NCBI RefSeq assembly: GCF_006715865.1
Contig: NZ_VFOA01000001.1
Span: 1,612,001-1,676,000, forward strand
DNA: 64,000 nucleotides
Source of the DNA: Cellulomonas sp. SLBN-39
GTDB taxonomy: Bacteria; Actinomycetota; Actinomycetes; Actinomycetales; Cellulomonadaceae
Direction of reading: 5' to 3'
Part shown: positions 32,737-40,964 of the stretch, piece after piece
Layout: each line of letters begins with the position of its first letter
How positions within the stretch are numbered: the first letter of the stretch is position 1
Notes under the pieces: generated by a model
The model's input: only the letters and a program-made list of their open reading frames with translations
Databases searched by the model: none
Told to the model about the DNA's origin: nothing
Translations under genes and position numbers: made by a program

Positions 32737-33951
32737 GTGCAGCGACTGCCCAGCACCCCGCGACCGGGGTACCGCGACCTCGTCGGCGCCCAGGGCCTGA
32801 CGTACCCCGACACCCCGCTGCCCGGCGGCGGCACGGTGCCCTACTGGTCCGAGGACTCCTGCTACGTCATCTCCTCCGACGAGGCCGACCACCTCGAACG
32901 GGCCACCGAGGAGCTGCACGCCATGAGCCGTGAGGCAGCCGCGTTCCTCGCCACCGGCGCCATGGGCGACCTTGGGCTGCCCGACGGCACCTTCGCCCTG
33001 GTGCGCGACAGCCTCGCCGCGGAGCCCGTGCACCTGTACGGCCGGTTCGACCTCGCGTTCGACGGCACCGGCCCCGCCAAGCTGCTCGAGTACAACGCCG
33101 ACACGCCGACCGGTCTGGTCGAGTCCGCGGTCGTGCAGTGGTTCTGGCTGATGGACACCCACCCCGACCGGGACCAGCTCAACTCCGTGCACGAGCGGCT
33201 CGTGCGCCGCTGGGCCCAGCTGGCGCCGCGGCTGCCCGGCGACCGCGTCCACGTGGCCCACGTCGACCACGACACCGCCTACGAGGAGTGGGCGACCGCC
33301 GCGTACCTGATGGACACGGCGCAGCAGGCCGGGCTGCGCACGGTCGGGCTGCGGGTCGACGAGATCGGGCTCGACCACGACCACGACGAGCTCGTCGACC
33401 TCGCGGGGGAGCGCATCGACACCTGCTTCAAGCTCTACCCCTGGGAGAACATGCTGCGCGAGCCATTCGGCGCGCACGTCATGGCCGACCCCGACGGCGT
33501 GCGGTGGGTCGAGCCGCTGTGGAAGGTCGTCGTCTCGAACAAGGCGCTGCTCGCGGCGCTGTGGCACCTGTACCCCGGGCACCCGCACCTGCTGCCCGCG
33601 TACCTCGACGACCCCGGTCCGCTGACCGCGTGGGTCGCCAAGCCGCTGCACGGCCGCGAGGGCGACGCGATCCGCGTGCACGCACCCGGCGTCGAGCTGA
33701 CCACCCCCGGCACCTACGGCGGCGAGGGGCTGTGCTACCAGGCGTGGAACCCGCTGCCGGACCTCGACGGGCACAAGGCGGTGATCGGTTCGTGGGTGGT
33801 CGGCGACCACGCCGCGGGCATCGGCGTACGCGAGTCCGACGGCTGGGTCACCGACTGGTACGCGCGCTTCGTGCCCCACGTCGTCGACACGCCGGCCCCG
33901 ACCGACGCCCAGCGCACCGCCTGGCTCGACGCGGACGCGCCCAGGCCCTGA
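32737..33951 (+). CDS. Glutathionylspermidine synthase-family ATP-grasp protein (YgiC-like)
   Basis: A 404-residue protein of the GSP_synth (PF03738) family, an ATP-grasp amide ligase. Family motifs are LYGRFDLAFDGTGPAKLLEYNADTPT near residue 105, ERIDTCFKLYPWENM, WKVVVSNKALLAALW, VAKPLHGREGDAI (the ATP-binding Lys), and a C-terminal GSWVVGDHAAGIGVRE. Members of the YgiC branch lack the amidase domain and their product is unknown; Actinobacteria do not make glutathionylspermidine. It begins at a GTG 1 nt after the lipoprotein stop, so the two form an operon, possibly acting on the cell envelope. Confidence 0.9.
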   Translation: MQRLPSTPRPGYRDLVGAQGLTYPDTPLPGGGTVPYWSEDSCYVISSDEADHLERATEELHAMSREAAAFLATGAMGDLGLPDGTFALVRDSLAAEPVHLYGRFDLAFDGTGPAKLLEYNADTPTGLVESAVVQWFWLMDTHPDRDQLNSVHERLVRRWAQLAPRLPGDRVHVAHVDHDTAYEEWATAAYLMDTAQQAGLRTVGLRVDEIGLDHDHDELVDLAGERIDTCFKLYPWENMLREPFGAHVMADPDGVRWVEPLWKVVVSNKALLAALWHLYPGHPHLLPAYLDDPGPLTAWVAKPLHGREGDAIRVHAPGVELTTPGTYGGEGLCYQAWNPLPDLDGHKAVIGSWVVGDHAAGIGVRESDGWVTDWYARFVPHVVDTPAPTDAQRTAWLDADAPRP

Positions 33952-34022
33952 GGCCGCCCGGGCGATGAGCATGGGGACGGACGGTCCGGGAGGGGTGCGG
34001 GACCGGGTGGCATGCTGGCGCC

Positions 34023-35090
34023 GTGGCCCGCGTCCCCCTCCGCCCTGCCGTCGCCGACCTGCCCGCCTACGTCCCCGGTGCCCGGGTGCCCGTGGGGGCG
34101 GCGGCCTACAAGCTCTCGTCCAACGAGAACCCGTACCCGCCGCTGCCGTCGGTCGTCGCCGCGATCGCTGACGCCGCCGTCGACGTCAACCGGTACCCGG
34201 ACATGTACGCCACCGAGCTCGTCGAGCAGGTCGCCGAGCGCCTCGGCGTGCCCGCCGCGGGCGTCGTCGCCGGCTGCGGGTCCGTCGCCGTGCTCGGGCA
34301 CGTGCTCCAGGCGGTGTGCGGGGCCGGCGACGAGGTCGTCCTGCCGTGGCGCTCGTTCGAGGCCTACCCCATCGCGATCTCCCTGGTCGGCGCCACGGGC
34401 GTGCGCGTGCCGGTGCGCCCCGACGGGCGTCTCGACCTCGAGGCGATGGCCGACGCGATCACGCCCCGCACGCGCGCCGTGCTGGTCTGCACCCCCAACA
34501 ACCCGACCGGCCCGGCCGTGCACGACGACGAGCTGCGCGCCTTCCTCGCCCGCGTGCCCGGTGACGTGCTCGTCGTGCTGGACGAGGCGTACGTGGAGTT
34601 CGTGCGCGACGCCGCGGCGCCCGACGCGCTCGCGGTGCACGCCGACCACCCCAACACGGTGCTGCTGCGCACCTTCTCCAAGGCCTACGGGCTCGCGGGC
34701 CTGCGGGTCGGGTACGCGGTGGCCCGCCCGCGCCTGGCGGCGGGCATCCGTGCGGCGTCGACGCCGTTCGGGGTCTCGCACGTCGCGCAGCTCGCGGCGC
34801 TGGCGTCGCTGCGCGCCGAGGGTGAGCTGCTGACCCGGGTCGAGGCGATCGTCGCCGAGCGCTCGCGCATGATCGACGGGCTGCGCGCGCAGGGCTGGAC
34901 CGTGCCGGACTCGCAGGCCAACTTCGTGTGGCTGGCGCTGGGCGACCACGCGTCGTCGTTCGCGGAGCGCTGCGCCCGCGCCGGGGTGCTGGTGCGGCCG
35001 TTCGCCGGCGACGGCGTGCGCGTCTCCGTGGGGGAGAAGGAGGCGACCGACCTGTTCCTCGAGGTCGCCGGGGAGCACGCCCCGCGCTGA
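34023..35090 (+). CDS. Histidinol-phosphate/aromatic aminotransferase (HisC family)
   Basis: A 355-residue PLP enzyme of class I/II aminotransferases. Motifs are KLSSNENPYPP at residue 30, NRYPDMYATELVEQVA, CTPNNPTGPAVHDDEL, VVLDEAYVEFV, and the Schiff-base Lys in RTFSKAYGLAGLRVGYA. This type in Actinobacteria is either hisC or the aromatic aminotransferase pat. There are no other his genes here, so the aromatic/branched role is more likely. The GTG lies 6 nt after a CATGCT box (leaderless). It sits just upstream of the dehydrogenase operon, with a separate promoter between. Confidence 0.9.
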   Translation: MARVPLRPAVADLPAYVPGARVPVGAAAYKLSSNENPYPPLPSVVAAIADAAVDVNRYPDMYATELVEQVAERLGVPAAGVVAGCGSVAVLGHVLQAVCGAGDEVVLPWRSFEAYPIAISLVGATGVRVPVRPDGRLDLEAMADAITPRTRAVLVCTPNNPTGPAVHDDELRAFLARVPGDVLVVLDEAYVEFVRDAAAPDALAVHADHPNTVLLRTFSKAYGLAGLRVGYAVARPRLAAGIRAASTPFGVSHVAQLAALASLRAEGELLTRVEAIVAERSRMIDGLRAQGWTVPDSQANFVWLALGDHASSFAERCARAGVLVRPFAGDGVRVSVGEKEATDLFLEVAGEHAPR

Positions 35091-35163
35091 GGGCGTGCGC
35101 CGGGGCGCGCGGCGGTGTGGGGTCTCCACAACCGGGGTCCGGAGCGGGTTGTGGGGGAGGGCC

Positions 35164-35202
35164 TTGCCTAACCTACGGTGCCGTAGCCTACGCTGACGTA
35201 GG
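35164..35202 (+). promoter_or_regulatory. bkd/pdh operon promoter with two inverted repeats
   Basis: Two palindromes lie back to back: CTACGG-TG-CCGTAG (35173-35186) and CCTACG-CTGA-CGTAGG (35187-35202). They cover possible -10 boxes (TAGCCT or TACGCT) and follow a TTGCCT -35 at 35164. TetR-like repressor control is suggested. The start codon is 116 nt further on. Confidence 0.62.
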
Positions 35203-35317
35203 TTCGCCGGCCCGACCGGTCGGCGGACCCGGCGGCGCGACCCCACCACGGTCGCGCCGCTCCCGGCCACCCGGACCGCACCCGGTCCCGCCCCCGGCGC
35301 CAGCGAAGGAGGACCGC

Positions 35318-36478
35318 GTGACCCAGCCCGGACCGCGCACCGGCGGGCCCCTCACCGACGAGGGCCTCGTCCAGCTGCTCACCCCCACCGGCGAGCGCGT
35401 CTCGCACCCCGAGTACGACGCGTACGCGGCCGACCTGGACGCGGACCGCCTGCGGGCGATGTACCGCGACATGGTGCTGACGCGCCGGTTCGACACCGAG
35501 GCCACGTCGCTCCAGCGGCAGGGCGAGCTCGCGCTGTACGCGCAGTGCCTGGGGCAGGAGGCCGCGCAGACCGGCTCCGGCCACGCGCTGGCCCCGCAGG
35601 ACCACGTGTTCCCCAGCTACCGCGAGCACGGCGTCGCGCAGGCCCGCGGCCTGGAGATGACGGACGTGCTGCGCCTGTTCCGCGGCATCGACCACGGCGG
35701 CTGGGACCCCGCGGAGCACAACTTCCACCTGTTCACCCTCGTGATCGGCTCCCACGCCCTGCACGCGACGGGCTACGCCATGGGCGTGCAGCGCGACGGG
35801 CTCGTCGGCACGGGCGACCCGGACCGCGACACCGCGGTCGTCGCGTACTTCGGCGACGGCGCGACCGCGCAGGGCGACGTCAGCGAGGCCCTCGTCTTCG
35901 CGTCGGTGAACCAGGCGCCCGTCGTGCTGTTCTGCCAGAACAACCAGTGGGCGATCTCCGAGCCGACGACGAAGCAGTCGCGCGTGCCGATCGCGGACCG
36001 GGCCCCCGGGTTCGGCGTCCCCTCGGTGCGGGTCGACGGCAACGACGTGGTCGCGACGTACGCGGTGACGCGGCAGGCGCTCGAGCGGGCCCGCTCCGGC
36101 GGCGGTCCGACGTTCGTCGAGGCGTTCACCTACCGCATGGGCGCGCACACGACGTCGGACGACCCGACGCGGTACCGCTCGCGCGAGGAGGAGGAGCACT
36201 GGCGCCGCCGTGACCCCATCGAGCGCCTGCGGGTGCACCTGGAGTCGGTCGGCGAGCTGCCCGAGGTGTTCCAGGCCGAGCTCGCGGGCGAGGCCGACGC
36301 GTTCGGTGCGCACGTGCGCGACACGGTGCGCGCCATGGGCCGCCCGTCCGCGGCCAGCATGTTCGACCACGTGTACGCCACCCGGCACGGCGTCGTGGAC
36401 GCCGAGCGCGAGTGGTTCGCCCGGTACGAGGCGTCGTTCACCGACGCCGGCCAGACCCCCGCAGGAGGCCACCGATGA
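35318..36478 (+). CDS. 2-oxoacid dehydrogenase E1 component, alpha subunit
   Basis: A 386-residue thiamine-diphosphate enzyme subunit of a branched-chain 2-oxoacid or pyruvate dehydrogenase complex. It performs the decarboxylation step with E1beta. The ThDP motif is GDGATAQGDVSEAL followed by NNQWAISEP. Also visible are the E1alpha segment FPSYREHGVAQARGL and the phosphorylation-loop-like RMGAHTTSDDPTRYR. Choosing between the branched-chain (bkdA) and pyruvate (pdhA) complex is not possible from motifs alone. The GTG follows a strong AAGGAGG site. It overlaps the E1beta gene by 4 nt. Confidence 0.93.
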   Translation: MTQPGPRTGGPLTDEGLVQLLTPTGERVSHPEYDAYAADLDADRLRAMYRDMVLTRRFDTEATSLQRQGELALYAQCLGQEAAQTGSGHALAPQDHVFPSYREHGVAQARGLEMTDVLRLFRGIDHGGWDPAEHNFHLFTLVIGSHALHATGYAMGVQRDGLVGTGDPDRDTAVVAYFGDGATAQGDVSEALVFASVNQAPVVLFCQNNQWAISEPTTKQSRVPIADRAPGFGVPSVRVDGNDVVATYAVTRQALERARSGGGPTFVEAFTYRMGAHTTSDDPTRYRSREEEEHWRRRDPIERLRVHLESVGELPEVFQAELAGEADAFGAHVRDTVRAMGRPSAASMFDHVYATRHGVVDAEREWFARYEASFTDAGQTPAGGHR

Positions 36479-37536
36479 CGGTCACGAGCGAGCGCACCAC
36501 CCCGGCCACCCCCGCCGAGCCGCCCGCGGCGCCGACGGGCGTGCAGCGCCTGCCCATGGCGAAGGCCCTCAACCTCGGCATGGCCCGTGCCCTGGCGGAC
36601 GACCCGCGCGTGCTGCTCATGGGCGAGGACATCGGCCGCCTCGGCGGGGTGTTCCGCGTGACCGACGGGCTGCAGGCGCAGTTCGGCGAGGACCGCGTGG
36701 TCGACACCCCGCTCGCGGAGTCCGGGATCGTCGGCACCGCGATCGGCCTCGCGCTGCGCGGGTACCGCCCGGTGGTGGAGATCCAGTTCGACGGGTTCGT
36801 GTTCCCCGCGTTCGACCAGATCACCACCCAGCTGGCCAAGATGCACTACCGCTCCCGCGGCCGCCTGCAGCTGCCCGTGGTCATCCGCATCCCGTTCGGC
36901 GGCGGCATCGGCGCGGTCGAGCACCACAGCGAGTCCCCGGAGGCGCTGTTCGCGCACACCGCCGGCCTGCGCGTGGTCAGCCCGTCCACCCCGGCCGACG
37001 CGTTCACGATGATCCAGCAGGCCATCGCGTCGCCCGACCCCGTCATCTTCCTCGAGCCGAAGGGCCGCTACTGGGAGAAGGGCGACGTCGACCTCGACGC
37101 CGCGCTGCCCACCCCGCACGGCGGCCCCGGCGACCTCGACCACGCGCGTGTCGTGCGCACCGGCACGGACGTCACGCTCGTCGCGCACGGCCCCACGGTC
37201 GCGACCGCGCTGCGTGCCGCCGAGGCCGCCGCCGCCGAGGGGCGCAGCGTCGAGGTGATCGACCTGCGCACGATCTCGCCGCTGGACACGGCGACCGTCG
37301 CGGCGTCCGTGCAGCGCACCGGCCGCTGCGTCGTCGTGCACGAGGCCCCGGTGCTGTACGGCACGGGTGCCGAGGTCGCGGCGCGCATCACCGAGGAGTG
37401 CTTCTTCCACCTGCAGGCGCCCGTGCTGCGGGTCGGCGGGTTCCACACGCCGTACCCGGTCGCCAAGATCGAGCACGACTACCTGCCCGGCCTGGACCGC
37501 GTGCTCGACGCCGTGGACCGCGCGCTCGCGTTCTGA
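36475..37536 (+). CDS. 2-oxoacid dehydrogenase E1 component, beta subunit
   Basis: A 353-residue partner of E1alpha. Motifs are VLLMGEDIGRLGGVFRVTDGL, DTPLAESGIVGTAIGLAL, EIQFDGFVFPAFDQI, PFGGGIGAVEHHSESPE, and the C-terminal transketolase domain with VEVIDLRTISPLD. Together they form the alpha2beta2 thiamine enzyme that feeds the E2 lipoyl arm. The ATG overlaps the E1alpha stop. E3 is not encoded in the window, so the complex must use a dihydrolipoyl dehydrogenase from elsewhere. Confidence 0.94.
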   Translation: MTVTSERTTPATPAEPPAAPTGVQRLPMAKALNLGMARALADDPRVLLMGEDIGRLGGVFRVTDGLQAQFGEDRVVDTPLAESGIVGTAIGLALRGYRPVVEIQFDGFVFPAFDQITTQLAKMHYRSRGRLQLPVVIRIPFGGGIGAVEHHSESPEALFAHTAGLRVVSPSTPADAFTMIQQAIASPDPVIFLEPKGRYWEKGDVDLDAALPTPHGGPGDLDHARVVRTGTDVTLVAHGPTVATALRAAEAAAAEGRSVEVIDLRTISPLDTATVAASVQRTGRCVVVHEAPVLYGTGAEVAARITEECFFHLQAPVLRVGGFHTPYPVAKIEHDYLPGLDRVLDAVDRALAF

Positions 37537-37590
37537 GCGGCCGCCCGCACCCCGCGCGGCAGCCCGCGCAGCACCGAGGAGGACCCGACC

Positions 37591-39123
37591 GTGCCCACGT
37601 ACCAGCAGTTCCCGCTCCCCGACGCCGGTGAGGGCCTCACCGAGGCCGACATCGTCACGTGGCACGTGCAGGTCGGCGACGCGGTCGAGGTGAACCAGAC
37701 GATCGTCGAGATCGAGACCGCGAAGTCGCTGGTCGACCTGCCGTCCCCGTGGACGGGCGTGGTCAGCCGGATCCTCGTCGAGGTCGGCACGACCGTCGAC
37801 GTCGGCACCCCGATCATCGAGATCGACGTCGACCCGACGGGCGCCCCCGCCGCCGGCGACCCGGCGTCCGCGGCCGGTGCGCCGGGCGCGGGGGACGGCG
37901 TGCGCGCGCACCAGCCGCACCCCAGCCGGGCGTCCGAGGAGCCCGGCGGCGCCGACGAGGTGCACGAGGCCCGCGACGCCGACGGCGGCTCGGGCGCGGT
38001 GCTCGTGGGCTACGGCACGGCGGACGCCGGCACGGCCCGCCGTCGGCGCACGGTCCCCGCGGCGACGTCGGCACCTGCTCCCGCACCCGCCCGGGCCGCG
38101 GCACCCGCCGCAGCCCGCCCGACGGCGACCCCGGCACCCGCACCCGTCGCACCGGCGCCCGCCGCGCCGGCCCCCGTCGCCCCCGCGCCCGCCGTGACGG
38201 GCGGCCGGACAGGGGTGCCGACGCACGCGCTGGCCAAGCCGCCGGTCCGCAAGCTGGCCCGCGACCTCGGGGTCGACCTCGACTCGGTCGCCGGCACGGG
38301 CCCCGGCGGGATCGTCACGCGCGAGGACGTGCTCGCGCACACCGCCCGCGCGGGGGCGCGCGAGCTCGCGACCTACCCGGGCGACGAGCCGTGGCTCGCC
38401 AGCGGCTCCGTCACGCCCGACGGACGCCAGACGCGCGTCCCGGTGAAGTCGGTGCGCAAGCGCACCGCCGAGGCCATGGTGTCGAGCGCCTTCAGCGCCC
38501 CGCACGTGACGGTGTTCCACACGGTCGACGTGACGCGGACGATGAAGCTCGTCGAGCGGCTGCGCACCGACCGGGAGTTCGCCGACGTGCGCGTCACCCC
38601 GCTGCTGATCGCCGCGAAGGCGCTGCTGCTGGCCGTGGACCGGCACCCGGAGATCAACGCGTCCTGGGACGAGGCCGCGCAGGAGATCGTCTACAAGCAC
38701 TACGTGAACCTCGGCATCGCGGCGGCCACCCCGCGGGGCCTCGTGGTGCCGAACATCAAGGACGCGCACCGCCTCGACCTGCTGGGCCTGGCGACGGCGC
38801 TCGGCGAGCTCACCGCCACCGCGCGTGCCGGGCGCACGTCCCCGGCGGACATGTCCGACGGCACGATCACGATCACGAACGTCGGCGTGTTCGGCATCGA
38901 CACCGGCACCCCGATCCTCAACCCCGGCGAGGCCGCGATCCTCGCGTTCGGGGCGATCCGGCAGCAGCCGTGGGTGCACAAGGGCAAGGTCAAGCCGCGC
39001 CACGTCACGCAGCTGGCGCTGAGCTTCGACCACCGGCTCGTCGACGGCGCCCTCGGCTCGCGCCTGCTCGCCGACATCGCGGCCGTCCTGGCCGACCCGG
39101 CCCAGGCGCTCGTCTGGGGCTGA
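37591..39123 (+). CDS. 2-oxoacid dehydrogenase E2 component (dihydrolipoyl acyltransferase)
   Basis: A 510-residue acyltransferase. In order: one lipoyl domain with the lipoyl-Lys in IETAKSLVDLP (about residue 45); an Ala/Pro linker of about 100 residues; the E3/E1-binding domain THALAKPPVRKLARDLGVDL; a second linker; and the catalytic domain with RVPVKSVRKRTAEAMVSSAF and the active-site motif FDHRLVDGALGS near the end. It transfers acyl groups to CoA. There is a single lipoyl domain, as in branched-chain E2. GTG start with AGGAGGACC upstream. Confidence 0.95.
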   Translation: MPTYQQFPLPDAGEGLTEADIVTWHVQVGDAVEVNQTIVEIETAKSLVDLPSPWTGVVSRILVEVGTTVDVGTPIIEIDVDPTGAPAAGDPASAAGAPGAGDGVRAHQPHPSRASEEPGGADEVHEARDADGGSGAVLVGYGTADAGTARRRRTVPAATSAPAPAPARAAAPAAARPTATPAPAPVAPAPAAPAPVAPAPAVTGGRTGVPTHALAKPPVRKLARDLGVDLDSVAGTGPGGIVTREDVLAHTARAGARELATYPGDEPWLASGSVTPDGRQTRVPVKSVRKRTAEAMVSSAFSAPHVTVFHTVDVTRTMKLVERLRTDREFADVRVTPLLIAAKALLLAVDRHPEINASWDEAAQEIVYKHYVNLGIAAATPRGLVVPNIKDAHRLDLLGLATALGELTATARAGRTSPADMSDGTITITNVGVFGIDTGTPILNPGEAAILAFGAIRQQPWVHKGKVKPRHVTQLALSFDHRLVDGALGSRLLADIAAVLADPAQALVWG

Positions 39124-39131
39124 GCCCGTCC

Positions 39132-39166
39132 CGCGCACGCCCGGCCCGTCGTGGGCCGGGCGCGCG
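39132..39166. terminator. Hairpin between E2 and the AraC regulator
   Basis: GCCCGGCCC pairs with GGGCCGGGC around a GTCGT loop (39139-39161), and the flanking CGCGC/GCGCG can extend it. It lies between convergent genes and likely terminates both. Confidence 0.65.
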
Positions 39167-39182
39167 CAAGCTGCCGGACGGG

Positions 39183-40055
39183 TCAGGCCGGCTCCGGCTC
39201 GACGGGCAGCCAGAGCTCGGCGTCGGCGGTGCCGTCGTCGTGCCACTGCGTCCGCAGCAGCTCCGGCCCGGGGCGGGTGCGCCACGGGTTGGCCGGGAAC
39301 CAGCCGGCGTAGGCGTCGAGCCACATCTGCTGCAGCCCCTCCGGGTAGGTGCTGCGGCGGGCGCTCAGCACGAGCCAGGCGCCCGCCGGCACGCGCAGCT
39401 CTTCCAGGTCCGCCGGCGCGGGCGCCGACGTGACGGCCGCGTGCCAGTAGTCCAGCTCGGTGCCCTCCTCGCGCGGCCCGTCCCGCACGTCCGTCACGGA
39501 CACGACGCCGGCGGGCTCCTGGTCCGACAGCGCCTCGATCCGGGCGGCGACCGCGGGCGCGATGCCGTCGACGAAGTCCTCCATCGCGGCGTTGCGCCCC
39601 CGGTGCACCAGGGGGATGCGGGCCCGCAGGCCCACGACCCGCAGCTCGGGCTTGTCGATGATGCGGTACTCCATGCTGCTGCTCCCTTCGACGGTGAGGT
39701 GGAAGGAGACCCGGGGCTGGGAGACCAGGGGTGGACGGGTGCGCCGGGCCTCCCCGGCCCCCACGCCGTGGACGGCACGGAACGCCCGGCTGAACGCCTC
39801 CGTCGAGCCGTACCCGTGGCGCACCGCGACGTCGAGCAGGGGGCGCCCCCCGGCGAGCACGTCCGCGGCCGCCAGGGTCATGCGCCGTCGCCGCGCGTAC
39901 TCCCCGATCGGGAACCCGGCCAGCGACGAGAACGTGCGGCGGAAGTGGTGCTCGCTCGTCCCCGCCCGTCGGCTCACCGCGGCGACGTCCACCGGCTCGC
40001 CCGCCCGCACCGCCTCCTCGACCAGGTCGAGCGCGGCGTTGAACCTCTCCAGCAC
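39183..40055 (-). CDS. AraC-family regulator with GyrI-like effector domain
   Basis: A 290-residue regulator. The N-terminal 110 residues are two helix-turn-helix units of the AraC/XylS type (VSRRAGTSEHHFRRTFSSLAG, then VAVRHGYGSTEAFSRAFRAVHG). The C-terminal 160 residues are a GyrI-like (SoxS/Rob-BmrR type) ligand-binding domain (YRIIDKPELRVVGLRARIPL onward, with WFPANPWRTRPGPELL). Such proteins sense small hydrophobic or aromatic compounds and activate export or detoxification genes. The GTG at 40055 follows GGAGG. It is divergent from copC; whether it controls copC is unknown. Confidence 0.9.
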   Translation of the reverse strand: MLERFNAALDLVEEAVRAGEPVDVAAVSRRAGTSEHHFRRTFSSLAGFPIGEYARRRRMTLAAADVLAGGRPLLDVAVRHGYGSTEAFSRAFRAVHGVGAGEARRTRPPLVSQPRVSFHLTVEGSSSMEYRIIDKPELRVVGLRARIPLVHRGRNAAMEDFVDGIAPAVAARIEALSDQEPAGVVSVTDVRDGPREEGTELDYWHAAVTSAPAPADLEELRVPAGAWLVLSARRSTYPEGLQQMWLDAYAGWFPANPWRTRPGPELLRTQWHDDGTADAELWLPVEPEPA

Positions 40056-40253
40056 CGTGGTCCTCCTTCCCGTGACACGTCCATCGTCGGCCGGTGCACG
40101 TCGTGCGGCCCGACCTTTCCGGTGCCGGTCCGGTCGTCCGGCCGCGAGTCCGCCCCGCGTGTCCGACGTCGCACGCCCGCCGCTGGGCCTGGCGCCGCCC
40201 GGGGTGGTGGGATGGTCGGGGCGGTGCACGAGGCGCCGGCCCGGGAAGGTCAC

Positions 40254-40937
40254 ATGCGCTCCTCCGCCCTGCACCCGCACCGCGCGCCCGTCGTGCGTGC
40301 CGCGGTCCTCGCCGCGCTCGCGACCGTGCTGCTCATGCTCGTCGGCACGCCGCCCGCGTCCGCGCACAACGCGCTGCGGGGCAGCGACCCCGCCGACGGC
40401 GCGACCGTCCCGGCGGCGCCTGACCGGGTCACGCTGACGTTCGACCAGCCCGCGATCGAGCTGGGCTCCGAGGTCGTCGTCACCGCGCCCGACGGCACGG
40501 TCGTCAGCGAGGGGCCTGTGCAGGTCGCCGAGAACGACGTCGTGCAGATCCTCGCCGACGAGCGGCCCGCGGGCGAGTACCAGGTGGCGTGGCGCGTGAC
40601 CTCGGCCGACGGCCACCCCATCAGCGGTGCTTTCGCGTTCACCGCCGCCGAGGGGACGGGCGAGCCGGAGCCGACGATCGAGCAGACGGCCACCCCGACG
40701 CCCGGGCCGACGACGCCGCCGGCGGCCACGCCCACGGACGCCTCGACCCCGGCACCGACCGCCGCGCAGACCGCGGCCCCCGCCGAGCGGGACGTCGCCA
40801 CCTCCGGGACGCCCGCGTGGCTGTGGGCCGCCGGTGCCGCCGCCGTCGTCGTGGCCGCAGCGGTCGCCGTCGTGGCCGCCCGCCGCCGCACGTCCGCGGC
40901 CCGTGGCGGCGCGACGGCCGGCGACGGGGACCGCTGA
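40254..40937 (+). CDS. copC: CopC-domain copper-binding protein
   Basis: A 227-residue exported protein. After a signal peptide (VLAALATVLLMLVGTPPASA) the mature protein starts HNALRGSDPADG, giving the N-terminal His that binds Cu(II). The fold continues with VTLTFDQPAIELGSEVVVT and WRVTSADGHPISGAFAFT (a second metal His). A Thr/Pro/Ala linker and a C-terminal membrane helix (LWAAGAAAVVVAAAVAVVA) follow. CopC delivers copper to CopD for import or to the cytochrome oxidase assembly system. It is followed by the CopD-CtaG gene, with a leaderless promoter between them. Confidence 0.92.
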   Translation: MRSSALHPHRAPVVRAAVLAALATVLLMLVGTPPASAHNALRGSDPADGATVPAAPDRVTLTFDQPAIELGSEVVVTAPDGTVVSEGPVQVAENDVVQILADERPAGEYQVAWRVTSADGHPISGAFAFTAAEGTGEPEPTIEQTATPTPGPTTPPAATPTDASTPAPTAAQTAAPAERDVATSGTPAWLWAAGAAAVVVAAAVAVVAARRRTSAARGGATAGDGDR

Positions 40938-40952
40938 CGGCCCGTGCCCGCC

Positions 40953-40958
40953 TACGCT
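40953..40958 (+). promoter_or_regulatory. Leaderless -10 box for copD
   Basis: TACGCT ends 6 nt before the GTG at 40965. This spacing favours the GTG at 40965 over the in-frame GTG at 40944, which would place the box inside the gene. Confidence 0.5.
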
Positions 40959-40964
40959 GACCGG

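Noticed and set aside
35166..35176. DtxR/IdeR-like half-site (GCCTAACCTAC) before the bkd operon
   Set aside because: Only one half matches and there is no iron-related gene; the two exact palindromes beside it explain the region better.
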